DNA of 64,000 bases from Dehalococcoidia bacterium (GTDB lineage Bacteria > Chloroflexota > Dehalococcoidia > DSTF01 > JACRBR01): NCBI GenBank assembly GCA_040902535.1, contig JBBDXD010000019.1, positions 231,454 to 295,453 of the forward strand. Direction: 5' to 3'. Positions 42,878-51,184 of this stretch are shown in pieces (the first letter of the stretch is position 1; each line of letters starts with the position of its first letter). Below the pieces are notes generated by a model that worked only from the letters and a program-made list of their open reading frames with translations, searched no databases and was not told where the DNA came from. The position numbers were made by a program, and so were the translations under genes.

Positions 42878-42955
42878 GCTTCACCGGGTGTACGGGCTAG
42901 TACAGCGTGTCTACGAGAGCGTACCGCAGCGGCGTGCGCGATACGTTCGTCGAGT

Positions 42956-44317
42956 TTACATCTCGCTGACGCCGGTGAAGTTCCACGCTCCGATCTTGAG
43001 CGCCGGCACGCGCCGCACCCCACCGCCGATGTCGCCGAGGACGAGCATGCTATCGCGGCCTACGGCGTCGACGTGGTTCAGCGCTTCCACGTAGCCCTGG
43101 GTGAAGCGCATGCTTTTGACCGGGCCGGCGATCTTGCCGTCTTCGATGAGAAACGTGCCGTCCCGCGTCATGCCCGTCACGACGACGTTCAGGGGATGCA
43201 CAGTGCGCGTGTACCAGAAGCGGCTGACCCATATGCCGCGCTTGACATCTTTGATCATGTCGGCGGCGGCCGCATCGCCGTTGGCCATGAAGAGGTGCAG
43301 GGGCAGCGCGCCGATCGTCGCCCCCGCGGGCAGCGCATGACCTGTGGAGCGCGTGTCGCCTCCCTGCTTTCCCGCGAGGTAGCTGTCCCAGACCACGCCC
43401 CGCGCGATTCCGGCTTCGATGAGACTCACAGGTTGCTTCGGCACGCCCTCGTAGTCGAAAGGCATCGGAAGTCCTTCGGCGGCGAGGCCGTCATCCCAGA
43501 TGGTCACGGCTTCGTCCATCACGCGTTCGCCGATGCGGCCGGACATGAAGCTGCGCTTCTCCATGAACGCCAGTGCGCCGAACGACAGGTACGAGAAGAA
43601 GTCCAGCAGGTCGACCACCGCGTATGGCTCCAGGATCACCTCGTACTCGCCGGGCTCGATCGTACGCGGATTGACGCCGCGCAGGGCCTTGTCGACGGCC
43701 TCCTGCGCGACGGACTCGCCGTCGATGTCGCCGACGTCCTTGCTCACCCGCGCCGCGTGACCGCTCGACGTCTCGGACATCACGACCGTATTGATGTCGG
43801 CCTGGGTCTCACGGTGATAGCCGTACACGCTGAGCGAGTTGGCAAGCGAGATCTCCTGCGAGGTCGTGTGAAACGCGCCCGCCGCCGTCAGTCCCGCGCG
43901 CGACGACGCATCGCAGATCTGCGCGACGACGCCCGCGCGTTCCTCCGGGCCACACCGCGCGGTGCGCTCGACGTAGCCCTCGACGGGCGTTATCGGCGCC
44001 GGCCTGGGGAGAGAACGGAAGTCTTCGTTCTCGCGCTGGTGCTCCGCCAGTTCGAACGCCTTGGCCGCGACCGCTGCCAGCGCATCGAGCGACGTTTCGT
44101 TCGTCGATGCAATCCCGATCTTCTTGCCGATGACCGAGCGTACACGGACATCGACGTCGCTGTGTTCGACGTTCTGGTGAATGTAATTGTTGGCGAAGCG
44201 CGTCAGCGCGGAATCGTTCGCGAAGACTTCAACTTCGGTCTGGTCGGCGCGGCTCGCCGAGAGCACCGTCTCGACGATGCGCTTGATCTCCTGCTCGCCC
44301 AGCATTGTCGCCTCCAT
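42956..44317 (-). CDS. TldE/PmbA-type metalloprotease subunit
   Basis: 453 aa of the TldD/PmbA family. N-terminal KIGIASTNETSLDALAAVAAKAFELA and C-terminal WYTRTVHPLNVVVTGMTRDGTFLIEDGKIAGPVK are typical. The HExxxH zinc motif of TldD is absent, so this is the TldE (PmbA) half of the heterodimer that degrades unfolded or modified peptides. No tldD is seen in the window. Starts at Met 44317 or the Met four codons later. Confidence 0.88.
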   Translation of the reverse strand: MEATMLGEQEIKRIVETVLSASRADQTEVEVFANDSALTRFANNYIHQNVEHSDVDVRVRSVIGKKIGIASTNETSLDALAAVAAKAFELAEHQRENEDFRSLPRPAPITPVEGYVERTARCGPEERAGVVAQICDASSRAGLTAAGAFHTTSQEISLANSLSVYGYHRETQADINTVVMSETSSGHAARVSKDVGDIDGESVAQEAVDKALRGVNPRTIEPGEYEVILEPYAVVDLLDFFSYLSFGALAFMEKRSFMSGRIGERVMDEAVTIWDDGLAAEGLPMPFDYEGVPKQPVSLIEAGIARGVVWDSYLAGKQGGDTRSTGHALPAGATIGALPLHLFMANGDAAAADMIKDVKRGIWVSRFWYTRTVHPLNVVVTGMTRDGTFLIEDGKIAGPVKSMRFTQGYVEALNHVDAVGRDSMLVLGDIGGGVRRVPALKIGAWNFTGVSEM

Positions 44318-44333
44318 GCTTCCATGTTCGCGC

Positions 44334-45029
44334 TCAGTCGGCCCTTGCCCACGTCAGGCAGCGCACGCCCGCGGCACCGGCCGCGAGCAGCGCTTCGCTG
44401 CAGGCGTCGAGCGTGGCGCCGGTGGTCACCACGTCATCGACGAGTAGTATCGCACGGCCGTCGACGCTATCGCGGCGCGCGGAGAACGCGCCTCTCACGA
44501 TCGCCAACCGCTCTTCCCGGTGCATCGTTTTGACCAGCGGCGTAGTCGCGCGAACGCGACGCACTGCTGCCGGGTCAAAAGGTAACCCGGCATGGCGGGC
44601 GATCTCGCGCGCAAGCAGCGCCGCCTGGTTGTAGCCGCGCGTCCGCTCCCGCGAGGGATGCAGCGGCAGCGGCACGACGAGATCCGCGTCGGATTCACCG
44701 AGATGCTGGCACATCAGGCGGCCCATGGGCTCGGCGAGCGACGTCAGACCTCCGTATTTCAGTTCGTGCGTCAGCCGGCGCGCCCCGCCATCCATAACGA
44801 ACGCCGCGCGCAACGATGCAAACATAGGCGGCGTTTCGGCGCAGTGATGACACAGTCCTCCGGAGCGTACAGGCATCCAGCAGCGTTCGCAGCGCCGGCC
44901 GTCGGCGCGCTCGAGCCGTTCGATGCAGTCGCCGCAGAGCAGTGTGCCCTCACGTCCGCAGAGCCCGCATCGTGGCGGGAACAGGAGATCGGCGGCGAAT
45001 CGCGTGGCGCGGCTGAGGACACCCGGCAT
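44334..45029 (-). CDS. comF: ComF-family phosphoribosyltransferase-like protein
   Basis: 231 aa. N-terminal double zinc ribbon (CGLCGREGTLLCGDC and CERCWMPVRSGGLCHHC), then a phosphoribosyltransferase fold with LKYGG, RTRGYNQAALLAREIA and the PRPP loop ILLVDDVVTTGATLD. Related to ComFC, which acts in DNA uptake in competent bacteria; no other competence gene is nearby. A cytosolic role is likely. Confidence 0.9.
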   Translation of the reverse strand: MPGVLSRATRFAADLLFPPRCGLCGREGTLLCGDCIERLERADGRRCERCWMPVRSGGLCHHCAETPPMFASLRAAFVMDGGARRLTHELKYGGLTSLAEPMGRLMCQHLGESDADLVVPLPLHPSRERTRGYNQAALLAREIARHAGLPFDPAAVRRVRATTPLVKTMHREERLAIVRGAFSARRDSVDGRAILLVDDVVTTGATLDACSEALLAAGAAGVRCLTWARAD

Positions 45030-45123
45030 GGCGGCGAGTATACGCGCGCCGAGCGCCCGCTGATAGGCATCGCCGACGAGTCCGCTACAATCGATAAAAG
45101 CGATAAAGCCAGATGGAGCGTCG

Positions 45124-45375
45124 ATGCCAACCGTGAGCGTGATGCTGTTCGCCGGCCTGCGCGAGATCGTCGGTCAGCGAGAGATCGACGTGACGTTGCC
45201 CGAGGGCGCGACCGTCGATGCCCTCCGCGACCGCATCGGCGAAGACTATCCGATGACCCGCGCCGTGCTGCCGACGGTGGTGTGCGCCGTCGGCGAGGAA
45301 TACGTTTCCGGCGACGAGGCGCTGCGGGAGGGCGACAGGGTGGCGCTCATCCCACCGGTCAGCGGAGGTCGATGA
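45124..45375 (+). CDS. moaD: molybdopterin synthase sulfur carrier MoaD
   Basis: 83-aa ubiquitin-fold protein whose C-terminal thiocarboxylate supplies sulfur to molybdopterin. Begins PTVSVMLFAGLREIVGQREI and ends LIPPVSGGR. The usual C-terminal GG is followed by an extra Arg, so it would need trimming before activation unless an alternative exists. The stop overlaps moaE. Confidence 0.92.
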   Translation: MPTVSVMLFAGLREIVGQREIDVTLPEGATVDALRDRIGEDYPMTRAVLPTVVCAVGEEYVSGDEALREGDRVALIPPVSGGR

Positions 45376-45818
45376 TGTTCGGAATCACGAAGGAGCCGCT
45401 CGACCCCGAACCGCTCGTCGCGGCCGTCCGCAGGGACGAGAGCGGCGCCGTGGCGCTCTTCTATGGCGTCGTACGGAACGAAAACCTCGGCCGCACGGTC
45501 CAATATCTGGAATACGACGCCTACCCGGAGATGGCGATCAAGAAGATGCGAGAGGTGGCCGACGAAGTCCGGGCGCGCTTCACCGTCACCGGCGTTGGCG
45601 TACTGCACCGGATCGGGCGCCTGGAGATCGGCGAGACGAGCCTGCTGGTCGCCGTATCATCAGGCCACCGACGGGAGGCATTCGAGGCGTGCCACTTCGC
45701 CGTCGACCGGATCAAGCAGATCGTGCCGATATGGAAGAAAGAAGTGTGGGACGACGGCTCGGCATGGATTGAAGGCCACATGCCCGATGTGCCCAGGCCG
45801 TCAGAGTCACGCGGCTAG
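45375..45818 (+). CDS. moaE: molybdopterin synthase catalytic subunit MoaE
   Basis: 147 aa. Motifs GAVALFYGVVRNENLGRTVQYLEYDAY, VGVLHRIGRLEIGETSLLVAVSSGHRREAFEAC and IKQIVPIWKKE match MoaE. Two ATGs are possible: 45372 (overlapping the moaD stop as ATGA) and 45375. GGAGG at 45364-45368 favours the second. Partner of MoaD. Confidence 0.93.
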   Translation: MFGITKEPLDPEPLVAAVRRDESGAVALFYGVVRNENLGRTVQYLEYDAYPEMAIKKMREVADEVRARFTVTGVGVLHRIGRLEIGETSLLVAVSSGHRREAFEACHFAVDRIKQIVPIWKKEVWDDGSAWIEGHMPDVPRPSESRG

Positions 45819-45830
45819 ACGCCGAAACGC

Positions 45831-45866
45831 AACATCGCCCGCAGGGTGTGATCAGCGGGCGATGTT
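45831..45866. terminator. bidirectional hairpin between moaE and the zinc-ribbon gene
   Basis: Perfect 12-bp stem AACATCGCCCGC/GCGGGCGATGTT around a 12-nt loop in a 63-nt gap between convergent genes. No T tract on either side. Confidence 0.6.
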
Positions 45867-45881
45867 GGCCAGAGACGAGCC

Positions 45882-46169
45882 TTAGCTTACGACCGATGCA
45901 CGCTCGCGCTCGAAACAGCTGCTGCAGAACACCGGCCGGTCGAGACGGGGCACGAACGGCACCGTAGCGTCGGCGCCGCAGCCGGCGCACTTCACCGTCG
46001 TGCTTTCGCGGCCGGAGGCGCGGTCTTTGCGCCGGTTGGCGCGGCAACCAGGGCAGCGCTGAGGGTCGTTCAGCAGCCCCTTTTCCAGATAGAATCCCTG
46101 TTCACCGGCCGTGAACACGAAGTCCGACGAACAATCCCGGCACACGAGCGTCTTGTCTTCGAACGCCAC
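45882..46169 (-). CDS. zinc-ribbon protein (CxxC-x17-CxxC type)
   Basis: 95 aa. Start set at GTG 46169 because AAGGAGG precedes it by 8-9 nt and the protein then opens VAFEDKTLVCRDCSSDFVFTAGEQ, the normal family N-terminus. The ATG at 46226 would add 19 unrelated residues. Four zinc-type pairs: CRDC, CPGC, CAGC and CSSC. Function unknown; often encoded as a small stand-alone gene in Chloroflexota and Firmicutes. Confidence 0.85.
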   Translation of the reverse strand: MAFEDKTLVCRDCSSDFVFTAGEQGFYLEKGLLNDPQRCPGCRANRRKDRASGRESTTVKCAGCGADATVPFVPRLDRPVFCSSCFERERASVVS

Positions 46170-46300
46170 CTCTGCTTCCTCCTTGAGACAGGCTGGGCTT
46201 TTAGCGCAGGGTGTGTGCTCAGCCACGGGCGCGAGTGTAGGTGAGCATTCTCGTTACGGTCAAGCAGTTCGGACGCGATATATCCGCTAAACGAGCGAGG

Positions 46301-46840
46301 ATGTCAACTATGTCCCCTGAGCGGCTGTCCACGCCCCGCTACTGCCAGGAGTGCGGCCACTTCCTCGTCGAGCGCTGGGTGGAGGCCGAGCGGCGCAGCA
46401 GGCTCCAGTGTGAGAACTGCGGCTTCATCCACTACATGAACCCGCGGGTCGTGGTCTCGATCATCGTCGAGCACCAGGGGAAGGTGCTGCTACAGGAGCG
46501 GGCGAACGAGCCGCGAGCAGGCTTCTGGACCTTTCCCGGTGGCTTCCTGGAGATCGGCGAGTTGCCTGAAGAGGGCGCCCGGCGCGAGACGCTGGAAGAG
46601 GTCGAGCTGGACGTCATCCCGTCGGTGTTGCAGGGCGTGTACGGGCGGGCGGACGCCGGCATCGTCCTTGTCGTGTACAACGGAGAGAGCGCCTCGGACG
46701 ACGCACGTGTTACCGACCCGGAGTCACGGCAAGTGCGCTGGTACGCTGTCGGCGAGATTCCGTGGGCAGACCTGGCGTTCGACACGACCGAAGCGGCGCT
46801 GCGTGACTGGGTGCGGATGCGAAGCGAGGCCTCGTCGTGA
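46301..46840 (+). CDS. NUDIX hydrolase with N-terminal zinc ribbon
   Basis: About 179 aa. N-terminal zinc ribbon YCQECGHFLVERW...CENCGFIHYMNPRVVVS as in NudC-like and ADP-ribose pyrophosphatase-like proteins. The Nudix box GGFLEIGELPEEGARRETLEEVEL is nearly canonical, with Glu in place of the late Gly. Substrate unknown; ADP-ribose or NADH are common for this type. Start is ATG 46301 or 46310; the frame is open from a GTG at 46241. GTGA overlap with the next gene. Confidence 0.88.
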   Translation: MSTMSPERLSTPRYCQECGHFLVERWVEAERRSRLQCENCGFIHYMNPRVVVSIIVEHQGKVLLQERANEPRAGFWTFPGGFLEIGELPEEGARRETLEEVELDVIPSVLQGVYGRADAGIVLVVYNGESASDDARVTDPESRQVRWYAVGEIPWADLAFDTTEAALRDWVRMRSEASS

Positions 46841-47358
46841 TCTCTTCAATCACTGATTTCTTGCGCTACTTCGATGCCGTGCACCGGCGCGCGCGCCGCG
46901 ATATCGCCGCGTTGCCGCCTGAAGCCGACGGGTGGACGCCGCCATCCGGCGAAGGCGAGAACGGCTGGAGCATCAATACGTTGATCGGGCACATGGCCGG
47001 CTCGCGGCTGTATTTCGCGAGCGCATACGTGGGCGAAGGCTGGATCAGCCCGCAGCCGCCGGACGTCAGCCGTCGCGACCTCTGGCTGGACGCGGTCGAC
47101 GAGAGCGCGGCGAAGCTGCACGCAGCACTCGAAGGCACGCCCGACGCGTGGCTGCGGCGCAAGGTCGCCATGATCGACAGCGCCGGCGCCCTGTCCGGGT
47201 GGCGCGTGCTGATGATGATGGTCGAACACGACATCCACCACCGCAGCCAGATCGACACGTACGCCGGGCTCAACGGGTGGGACGTCCCCGACATCTACGG
47301 CCGGAGCGCCGAGACGATCATCGGCCTGCAGGGCGCCGAGCGCGCGAAGCACCAGTAG
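46837..47358 (+). CDS. DinB-family (DUF664-like) four-helix protein
   Basis: 173 aa. Metal-binding histidines fit the DinB/YfiT fold: SINTLIGHMAGS near residue 50 and VEHDIHHRSQIDTY near residue 130. GTG start overlaps the NUDIX stop (GTGA), suggesting co-expression. Members include thiol transferases and damage-response proteins; the substrate here is unknown. Confidence 0.85.
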   Translation: MISSITDFLRYFDAVHRRARRDIAALPPEADGWTPPSGEGENGWSINTLIGHMAGSRLYFASAYVGEGWISPQPPDVSRRDLWLDAVDESAAKLHAALEGTPDAWLRRKVAMIDSAGALSGWRVLMMMVEHDIHHRSQIDTYAGLNGWDVPDIYGRSAETIIGLQGAERAKHQ

Positions 47359-47473
47359 TAAGACTTCTTCCGAAGCCGCGTCGGGCGTACGGGGCTCACG
47401 GTGTTAAACAGCCGTCCGGGCTCTGTCGCGCGTTTCGACCCGCGCTCCGTTGGTTCGGGGTAGGCTGTCCCGC

Positions 47474-48208
47474 ATGCGCATCGACATTCTGACGCTGTTT
47501 CCGGAGATGTTCGCTGGAGTCTTCGACGCGAGCATCATCGCCCGCGCGCGTGAAGCCGGCGTGGTTGAGATCGCGCTGCATAACCCACGCGATTACACGG
47601 ACGACAAGCATCACGTCGTCGATGACTACGCGTATGGCGGCGGTCCCGGGATGGTGATGAAGCCGGAGCCGATCTTCGAGTGCGTCGAGGCGGTGCGCGC
47701 GGTGGCGGAACCGCGCGGGCGCGTCGTCCTGCTGACACCGCAGGGACGGCTGTTGAATCACGACGTCGTCGAAGAGTTGGCGCGCGAGGACCGCCTGATC
47801 CTGATCTGCGGCCATTACGAGGGCGTCGACGAGCGCGTGCGCGAGCATCTCGTCGACGACGAGATCAGTATCGGCGACTACGTGCTGTCAGGCGGCGAGC
47901 CGGCGGCGATCGTCGTCGTCGATGCGGTTTCGCGGCATCAGCCGGGTGTGCTCGGCTCGGACCTCTCGCTTGAAGAAGAGTCACACGCACAGGGGCTGCT
48001 CGAGTACCCGCAATACACGCGACCGGCGGTATATCGCGAGATGGCGATCCCGGAGATCCTGCTCTCCGGGCATCATGCCGAGATCGCCAAATGGCGGCGC
48101 TTGCAGTCGGTGCTGCGGACGGCGCGGCGCCGTCCGGACCTGCTGGCGAACGCCGACCTGACGCCGGAAGAGCGCCGCCTCGCCGACGAAGAGACGGCGA
48201 CTGACTAG
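47474..48208 (+). CDS. trmD: tRNA (guanine-37-N1)-methyltransferase TrmD
   Basis: 244 aa SPOUT methyltransferase. Start ATG 47474 ([13 protein letters not shown]). Motifs: [38 protein letters not shown] and the knot [21 protein letters not shown]. TrmD usually sits in a ribosomal (rimM-trmD-rplS) group; here it stands alone. No terminator is obvious between it and the TPP riboswitch. Confidence 0.95.
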   Translation: MRIDILTLFPEMFAGVFDASIIARAREAGVVEIALHNPRDYTDDKHHVVDDYAYGGGPGMVMKPEPIFECVEAVRAVAEPRGRVVLLTPQGRLLNHDVVEELAREDRLILICGHYEGVDERVREHLVDDEISIGDYVLSGGEPAAIVVVDAVSRHQPGVLGSDLSLEEESHAQGLLEYPQYTRPAVYREMAIPEILLSGHHAEIAKWRRLQSVLRTARRRPDLLANADLTPEERRLADEETATD

Positions 48209-48271
48209 CGCGCACTTGCCGGATGTCATCAGATTGACGTAGCCTGAGATCGAAGCCAAACACATAGAGAT

Positions 48272-48365
48272 GTTCCGCGGGAGCTGGGGTCCGCCCGGCT
48301 GAGAGGGCTGCCGAAGCCGCCGACCGCCGAACCTGACCCGGGTAATGCCGGCGCAGGGATCGAAC
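48272..48365 (+). promoter_or_regulatory. TPP (THI-box) riboswitch aptamer
   Basis: Contains the conserved blocks GGGGTCCGCCCGGCTGAGAG and CCTGACCCGGGTAATGCCGG followed by GCGCAGGGA. Closing helix P1 can be read as GTTC (48272-48275) with GAAC (48362-48365). Binds thiamine pyrophosphate and turns the downstream thi genes off. Directly upstream of thiD. Confidence 0.93.
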
Positions 48366-48374
48366 TCACGACAT

Positions 48375-48401
48375 GCGCCTCCCGCCCGGAAGGCGCGTTT
48401 T
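48375..48401 (+). promoter_or_regulatory. riboswitch expression platform: terminator-like hairpin that also buries the thiD ribosome-binding site
   Basis: GCGCCT (48375-48380) and AGGCGC (48391-48396) pair, followed by GTTTT. The GGAAGG Shine-Dalgarno (48388-48393) lies partly in the 3' arm, 9 nt before the ATG at 48403. The hairpin could therefore act by termination, by blocking translation, or both. Confidence 0.6.
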
Positions 48402-48402
48402 C

Positions 48403-49269
48403 ATGTCCAACGACTACGAGGCAGACATCCCGCGGGCGTTGACGATCGCCGGCAGCGATTCGGGCGGCGGCGCCGGCATCCAGGCGGATCTCAAGACGTT
48501 CGCCGCCATGGGTGTCTACGGCTGTTCCGCGATCACCGCCGTGACGGCGCAGAACACGCTCGAGGTCACCGACTGGCTCGCCATGCCCCCTGAACTCGTC
48601 GCACAGCAGATTGACTCGGTGATGTCCGACATCGGCGCGGGCGCGGTGAAGACGGGGATGCTCGCCAACGCCGCCATCATCGAGACCGTCGCCGCAAAGC
48701 TGCGCGAGTTCGGCGTCGAGCAGATCGTCGTCGATCCGGTGATGGTGGCGAAGGGCGGTCACAAGCTGCTCGAAGACAATGCGATCGCGGCGATGGTCGA
48801 GACGCTGTTGCCGCTTGCATCCGTCGTTACGCCGAACCTGCCGGAAGCCGAGGTGCTGGTCGGGGCGCCGATCGCTTCCTGGGACGATGCGCGAGCTGCG
48901 GCGGCGCGCATCGTCGCCATGGGAGCACGCTCGGTCGTCGTGAAGGGCGGACACTTCGAGCATGAGCAGACATCGACGGACCTCTACTACGACGGACACA
49001 ACTTCCGCGAGTACAACGCCATCCGCGTGCGGTCGAAGAACACACACGGCACGGGCTGCACCTTCGCATCGGGCATCGCCGCCGGACTCGCGCGCGGATC
49101 TTCGATGAGCGACGCGATCGCGATGGCGAAGTCGTACGTGACGCTGGCCATCCAGCACGCGTATCCGATCGGACGGGGGCAGGGTCCGGTACACCACTTC
49201 TATCGATACTGGCAGCCAGTTGGGCCGAAGTACCGCCCCGGTGTGCGCGTGCAAGGGAAGGCGAACTGA
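48403..49269 (+). CDS. thiD: hydroxymethylpyrimidine/phosphomethylpyrimidine kinase ThiD
   Basis: 288 aa ribokinase-fold enzyme making HMP-PP for thiamine. Start at ATG 48403 ([13 protein letters not shown]); the ATG at 48373 would lie in the riboswitch hairpin. Motifs: [46 protein letters not shown] and [20 protein letters not shown] (anion hole and catalytic Asp region, with S in place of the usual D). Controlled by the TPP riboswitch. Confidence 0.95.
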   Translation: MSNDYEADIPRALTIAGSDSGGGAGIQADLKTFAAMGVYGCSAITAVTAQNTLEVTDWLAMPPELVAQQIDSVMSDIGAGAVKTGMLANAAIIETVAAKLREFGVEQIVVDPVMVAKGGHKLLEDNAIAAMVETLLPLASVVTPNLPEAEVLVGAPIASWDDARAAAARIVAMGARSVVVKGGHFEHEQTSTDLYYDGHNFREYNAIRVRSKNTHGTGCTFASGIAAGLARGSSMSDAIAMAKSYVTLAIQHAYPIGRGQGPVHHFYRYWQPVGPKYRPGVRVQGKAN

Positions 49270-49517
49270 TGCACCTGTTGATGCGCCGGTACACCCGGTC
49301 TGGTTACGCCTCGCGGTGGTTTCTCTGGGTGCTCGCTGCCGCGTTTGTAGCGCTTGCGGTATGGGGCGTCGTTCGCAGCGACTGGCTGGTGCTGACGCTG
49401 GCGATCTTGATGGCGGCGGTGACGCTCGCCGCCGTGCCCATCAGCCGCCGGCTCGCCGACGGCCTGCGCGAATCGCGCCGCGCACTCGATGCGGAAAAGG
49501 AGGCACGTGATGGATGA
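49269..49517 (+). CDS. small two-TM membrane protein in the thi operon
   Basis: 82 aa with two hydrophobic segments (about residues 17-34 and 39-58) and a basic/acidic helical tail. Start overlaps the thiD stop; the stop overlaps thiG by 8 nt, so it is built into the operon. Family not recognised. Location under a TPP riboswitch hints at thiamine-related transport or a membrane accessory role (inference). Confidence 0.65.
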   Translation: MHLLMRRYTRSGYASRWFLWVLAAAFVALAVWGVVRSDWLVLTLAILMAAVTLAAVPISRRLADGLRESRRALDAEKEARDG

Positions 49518-50304
49518 TCGTCTGACGATCGCCGGCAAGCAGTTCGACTCGAGGCTGTTCTTGGGAACGGGCAAGTACGCGAGCGCCGAGTTGACCGTCG
49601 CAGCGCTCGAAGCGTCCGGCACGCAACTCGTCACGGTGGCCATCCGGCGCCTTGACCTCGACAATCCGAACGCGCGGACCGAACTCGATTACATCGATTG
49701 GGAGCGCTACCGCGTGCTCCCCAACACGGCCGGCTGCGCGACCGTCGAGGAAGCGCTCTTTACGGCGCGTCTCGGGCGCTCAGTCACTAACTCGAAGTGG
49801 GTGAAGCTCGAGGTCATCCCCGACCAGCGCTACCTGCTGCCGGATCCGATCGCCACGCTGCGCGCCGCAGAGACGCTTGTCGCCGAGGGTTTCGTCGTGC
49901 TGCCGTACATCCACGCCGACCCGGTGCTCGCCAAGCACCTCGAAGAAGCGGGGTGCGCCACGGTGATGCCGCTTGGTTCGGCAATCGGATCCGGGCAGGG
50001 CATCCTGACGCTCGAAGAGATCCGCATCATCATCGAGAATGCGCGCGTGCCCGTCGTCGTCGACGCCGGGATCGGAGCGCCTTCGGACGCGGCGCTCGCG
50101 ATGGAGATCGGCGCCGACGCCGTGCTCGTGAACACCGCCGTCGCGAAGGCCGCCGATCCACCGTTGATGGCCGCCGCCATGAAGAAGGGCGTCGAAGCGG
50201 GGCGTGACGCATTTCTCGCAGGGCGCATCGAGTCGAAGCGATTCGCTTCTGCGAGCAGCCCGCAGGAAGGCATGCCCGTCGAGCGAGAGGCGAGCCGGAC
50301 GTGA
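49510..50304 (+). CDS. thiG: thiazole synthase ThiG
   Basis: 264 aa TIM barrel forming the thiazole ring from DXP, ThiS-thiocarboxylate and dehydroglycine. Start ATG 49510 follows GGAGG by 6 nt. Motifs: [48 protein letters not shown] (Schiff-base Lys), [14 protein letters not shown] and [20 protein letters not shown]. Uses ThiS and ThiO encoded downstream. Confidence 0.96.
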   Translation: MDDRLTIAGKQFDSRLFLGTGKYASAELTVAALEASGTQLVTVAIRRLDLDNPNARTELDYIDWERYRVLPNTAGCATVEEALFTARLGRSVTNSKWVKLEVIPDQRYLLPDPIATLRAAETLVAEGFVVLPYIHADPVLAKHLEEAGCATVMPLGSAIGSGQGILTLEEIRIIIENARVPVVVDAGIGAPSDAALAMEIGADAVLVNTAVAKAADPPLMAAAMKKGVEAGRDAFLAGRIESKRFASASSPQEGMPVEREASRT

Positions 50305-50981
50305 GGATCGCCGAGCGTCGCGCTCGATTATCGTTTCCAGCGCTGGTGCTCGTGACCGACAGCGCCCGCCAACCGCAACGTGAGACGACGGGCGAGGCGT
50401 GGCTCGATGACATCGTCCGGGAAGCAGTGCTCGGCGGCGTGAGCATCGTGCAACTGCGTGAGAAGCATCTCGAACGCGGCGACCTTATCGCGCTCGGGCT
50501 GCATATCCGCGACGCGATCGCGGGGCGGGCGATGCTGTTCGTCAACTCGAACGTCGATGCGGCGATCGCGCTCGGTGCTGACGGCGTACACCTGCCCGAG
50601 CGCGCGCTGCCAACGGGCGCCGTTCGCGATCGCGTCGGTGAACGCATGCTGATCTCGCGAGCCGTGCACTCCATCGATGCCGCGGTGCGTGCCGAGCGCG
50701 CGGGCGCCGACGTGCTGCAGGCCGGCACGCTCTTCGCGACGCAATCCAAACCAGGCGCGCCGCTCCTCGGACCGAATGGGTTGAGCGAGGTGTGCGCTGC
50801 CGTCGACCTGCCGGTCATCGCGATCGGCGGCATCGACGCACAGAACGCCGCCGAGGCGCTGGGCGCCGGTGCGCAGGGCGTTGCGGTCATCGGCGCGATA
50901 CTCAACGCCGACGAGCCGAGAGAGGCGGCAGCGGCGCTGCGCCGCACCATCGACTCGATCGGCCTGAGCGGCGCCGCATGA
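50301..50981 (+). CDS. thiE: thiamine-phosphate synthase ThiE
   Basis: 226 aa TIM barrel joining HMP-PP and thiazole phosphate. GTG start overlaps the thiG stop. Motifs: [55 protein letters not shown] (family YxxGPxFxTxTK-like), and [26 protein letters not shown]. Stop overlaps thiS by 4 nt. Confidence 0.95.
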   Translation: MRIAERRARLSFPALVLVTDSARQPQRETTGEAWLDDIVREAVLGGVSIVQLREKHLERGDLIALGLHIRDAIAGRAMLFVNSNVDAAIALGADGVHLPERALPTGAVRDRVGERMLISRAVHSIDAAVRAERAGADVLQAGTLFATQSKPGAPLLGPNGLSEVCAAVDLPVIAIGGIDAQNAAEALGAGAQGVAVIGAILNADEPREAAAALRRTIDSIGLSGAA

Positions 50982-51184
50982 ACATCACCGTCAACGGCAA
51001 GCCCCGCCAGATCGATGCGGAAATGGATCTGCCGTCGTTTCTGCGTGCGTACGACGTCAACCCCAGGCTCGTCGCAGTGGCGATTAACGGCGATGTGATC
51101 CCCAGGGACCAGTACAGCGGCGCCCGCGTGCGCGAAGGCGATGCCCTGGAGATCGTGCGCATGGTCGGCGGCGGCGCTCGATGA
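50978..51184 (+). CDS. thiS: thiamine sulfur-carrier protein ThiS
   Basis: 68 aa ubiquitin-fold carrier ([22 protein letters not shown] ... EIVRMVGGGAR). ATGA overlaps at both ends. The tail is GGG followed by Ala-Arg, whereas ThiS normally ends exactly at GG. The residues come from the overlap with thiO. Without removal of AR, thiocarboxylate could not form. Confidence 0.9.
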   Translation: MNITVNGKPRQIDAEMDLPSFLRAYDVNPRLVAVAINGDVIPRDQYSGARVREGDALEIVRMVGGGAR

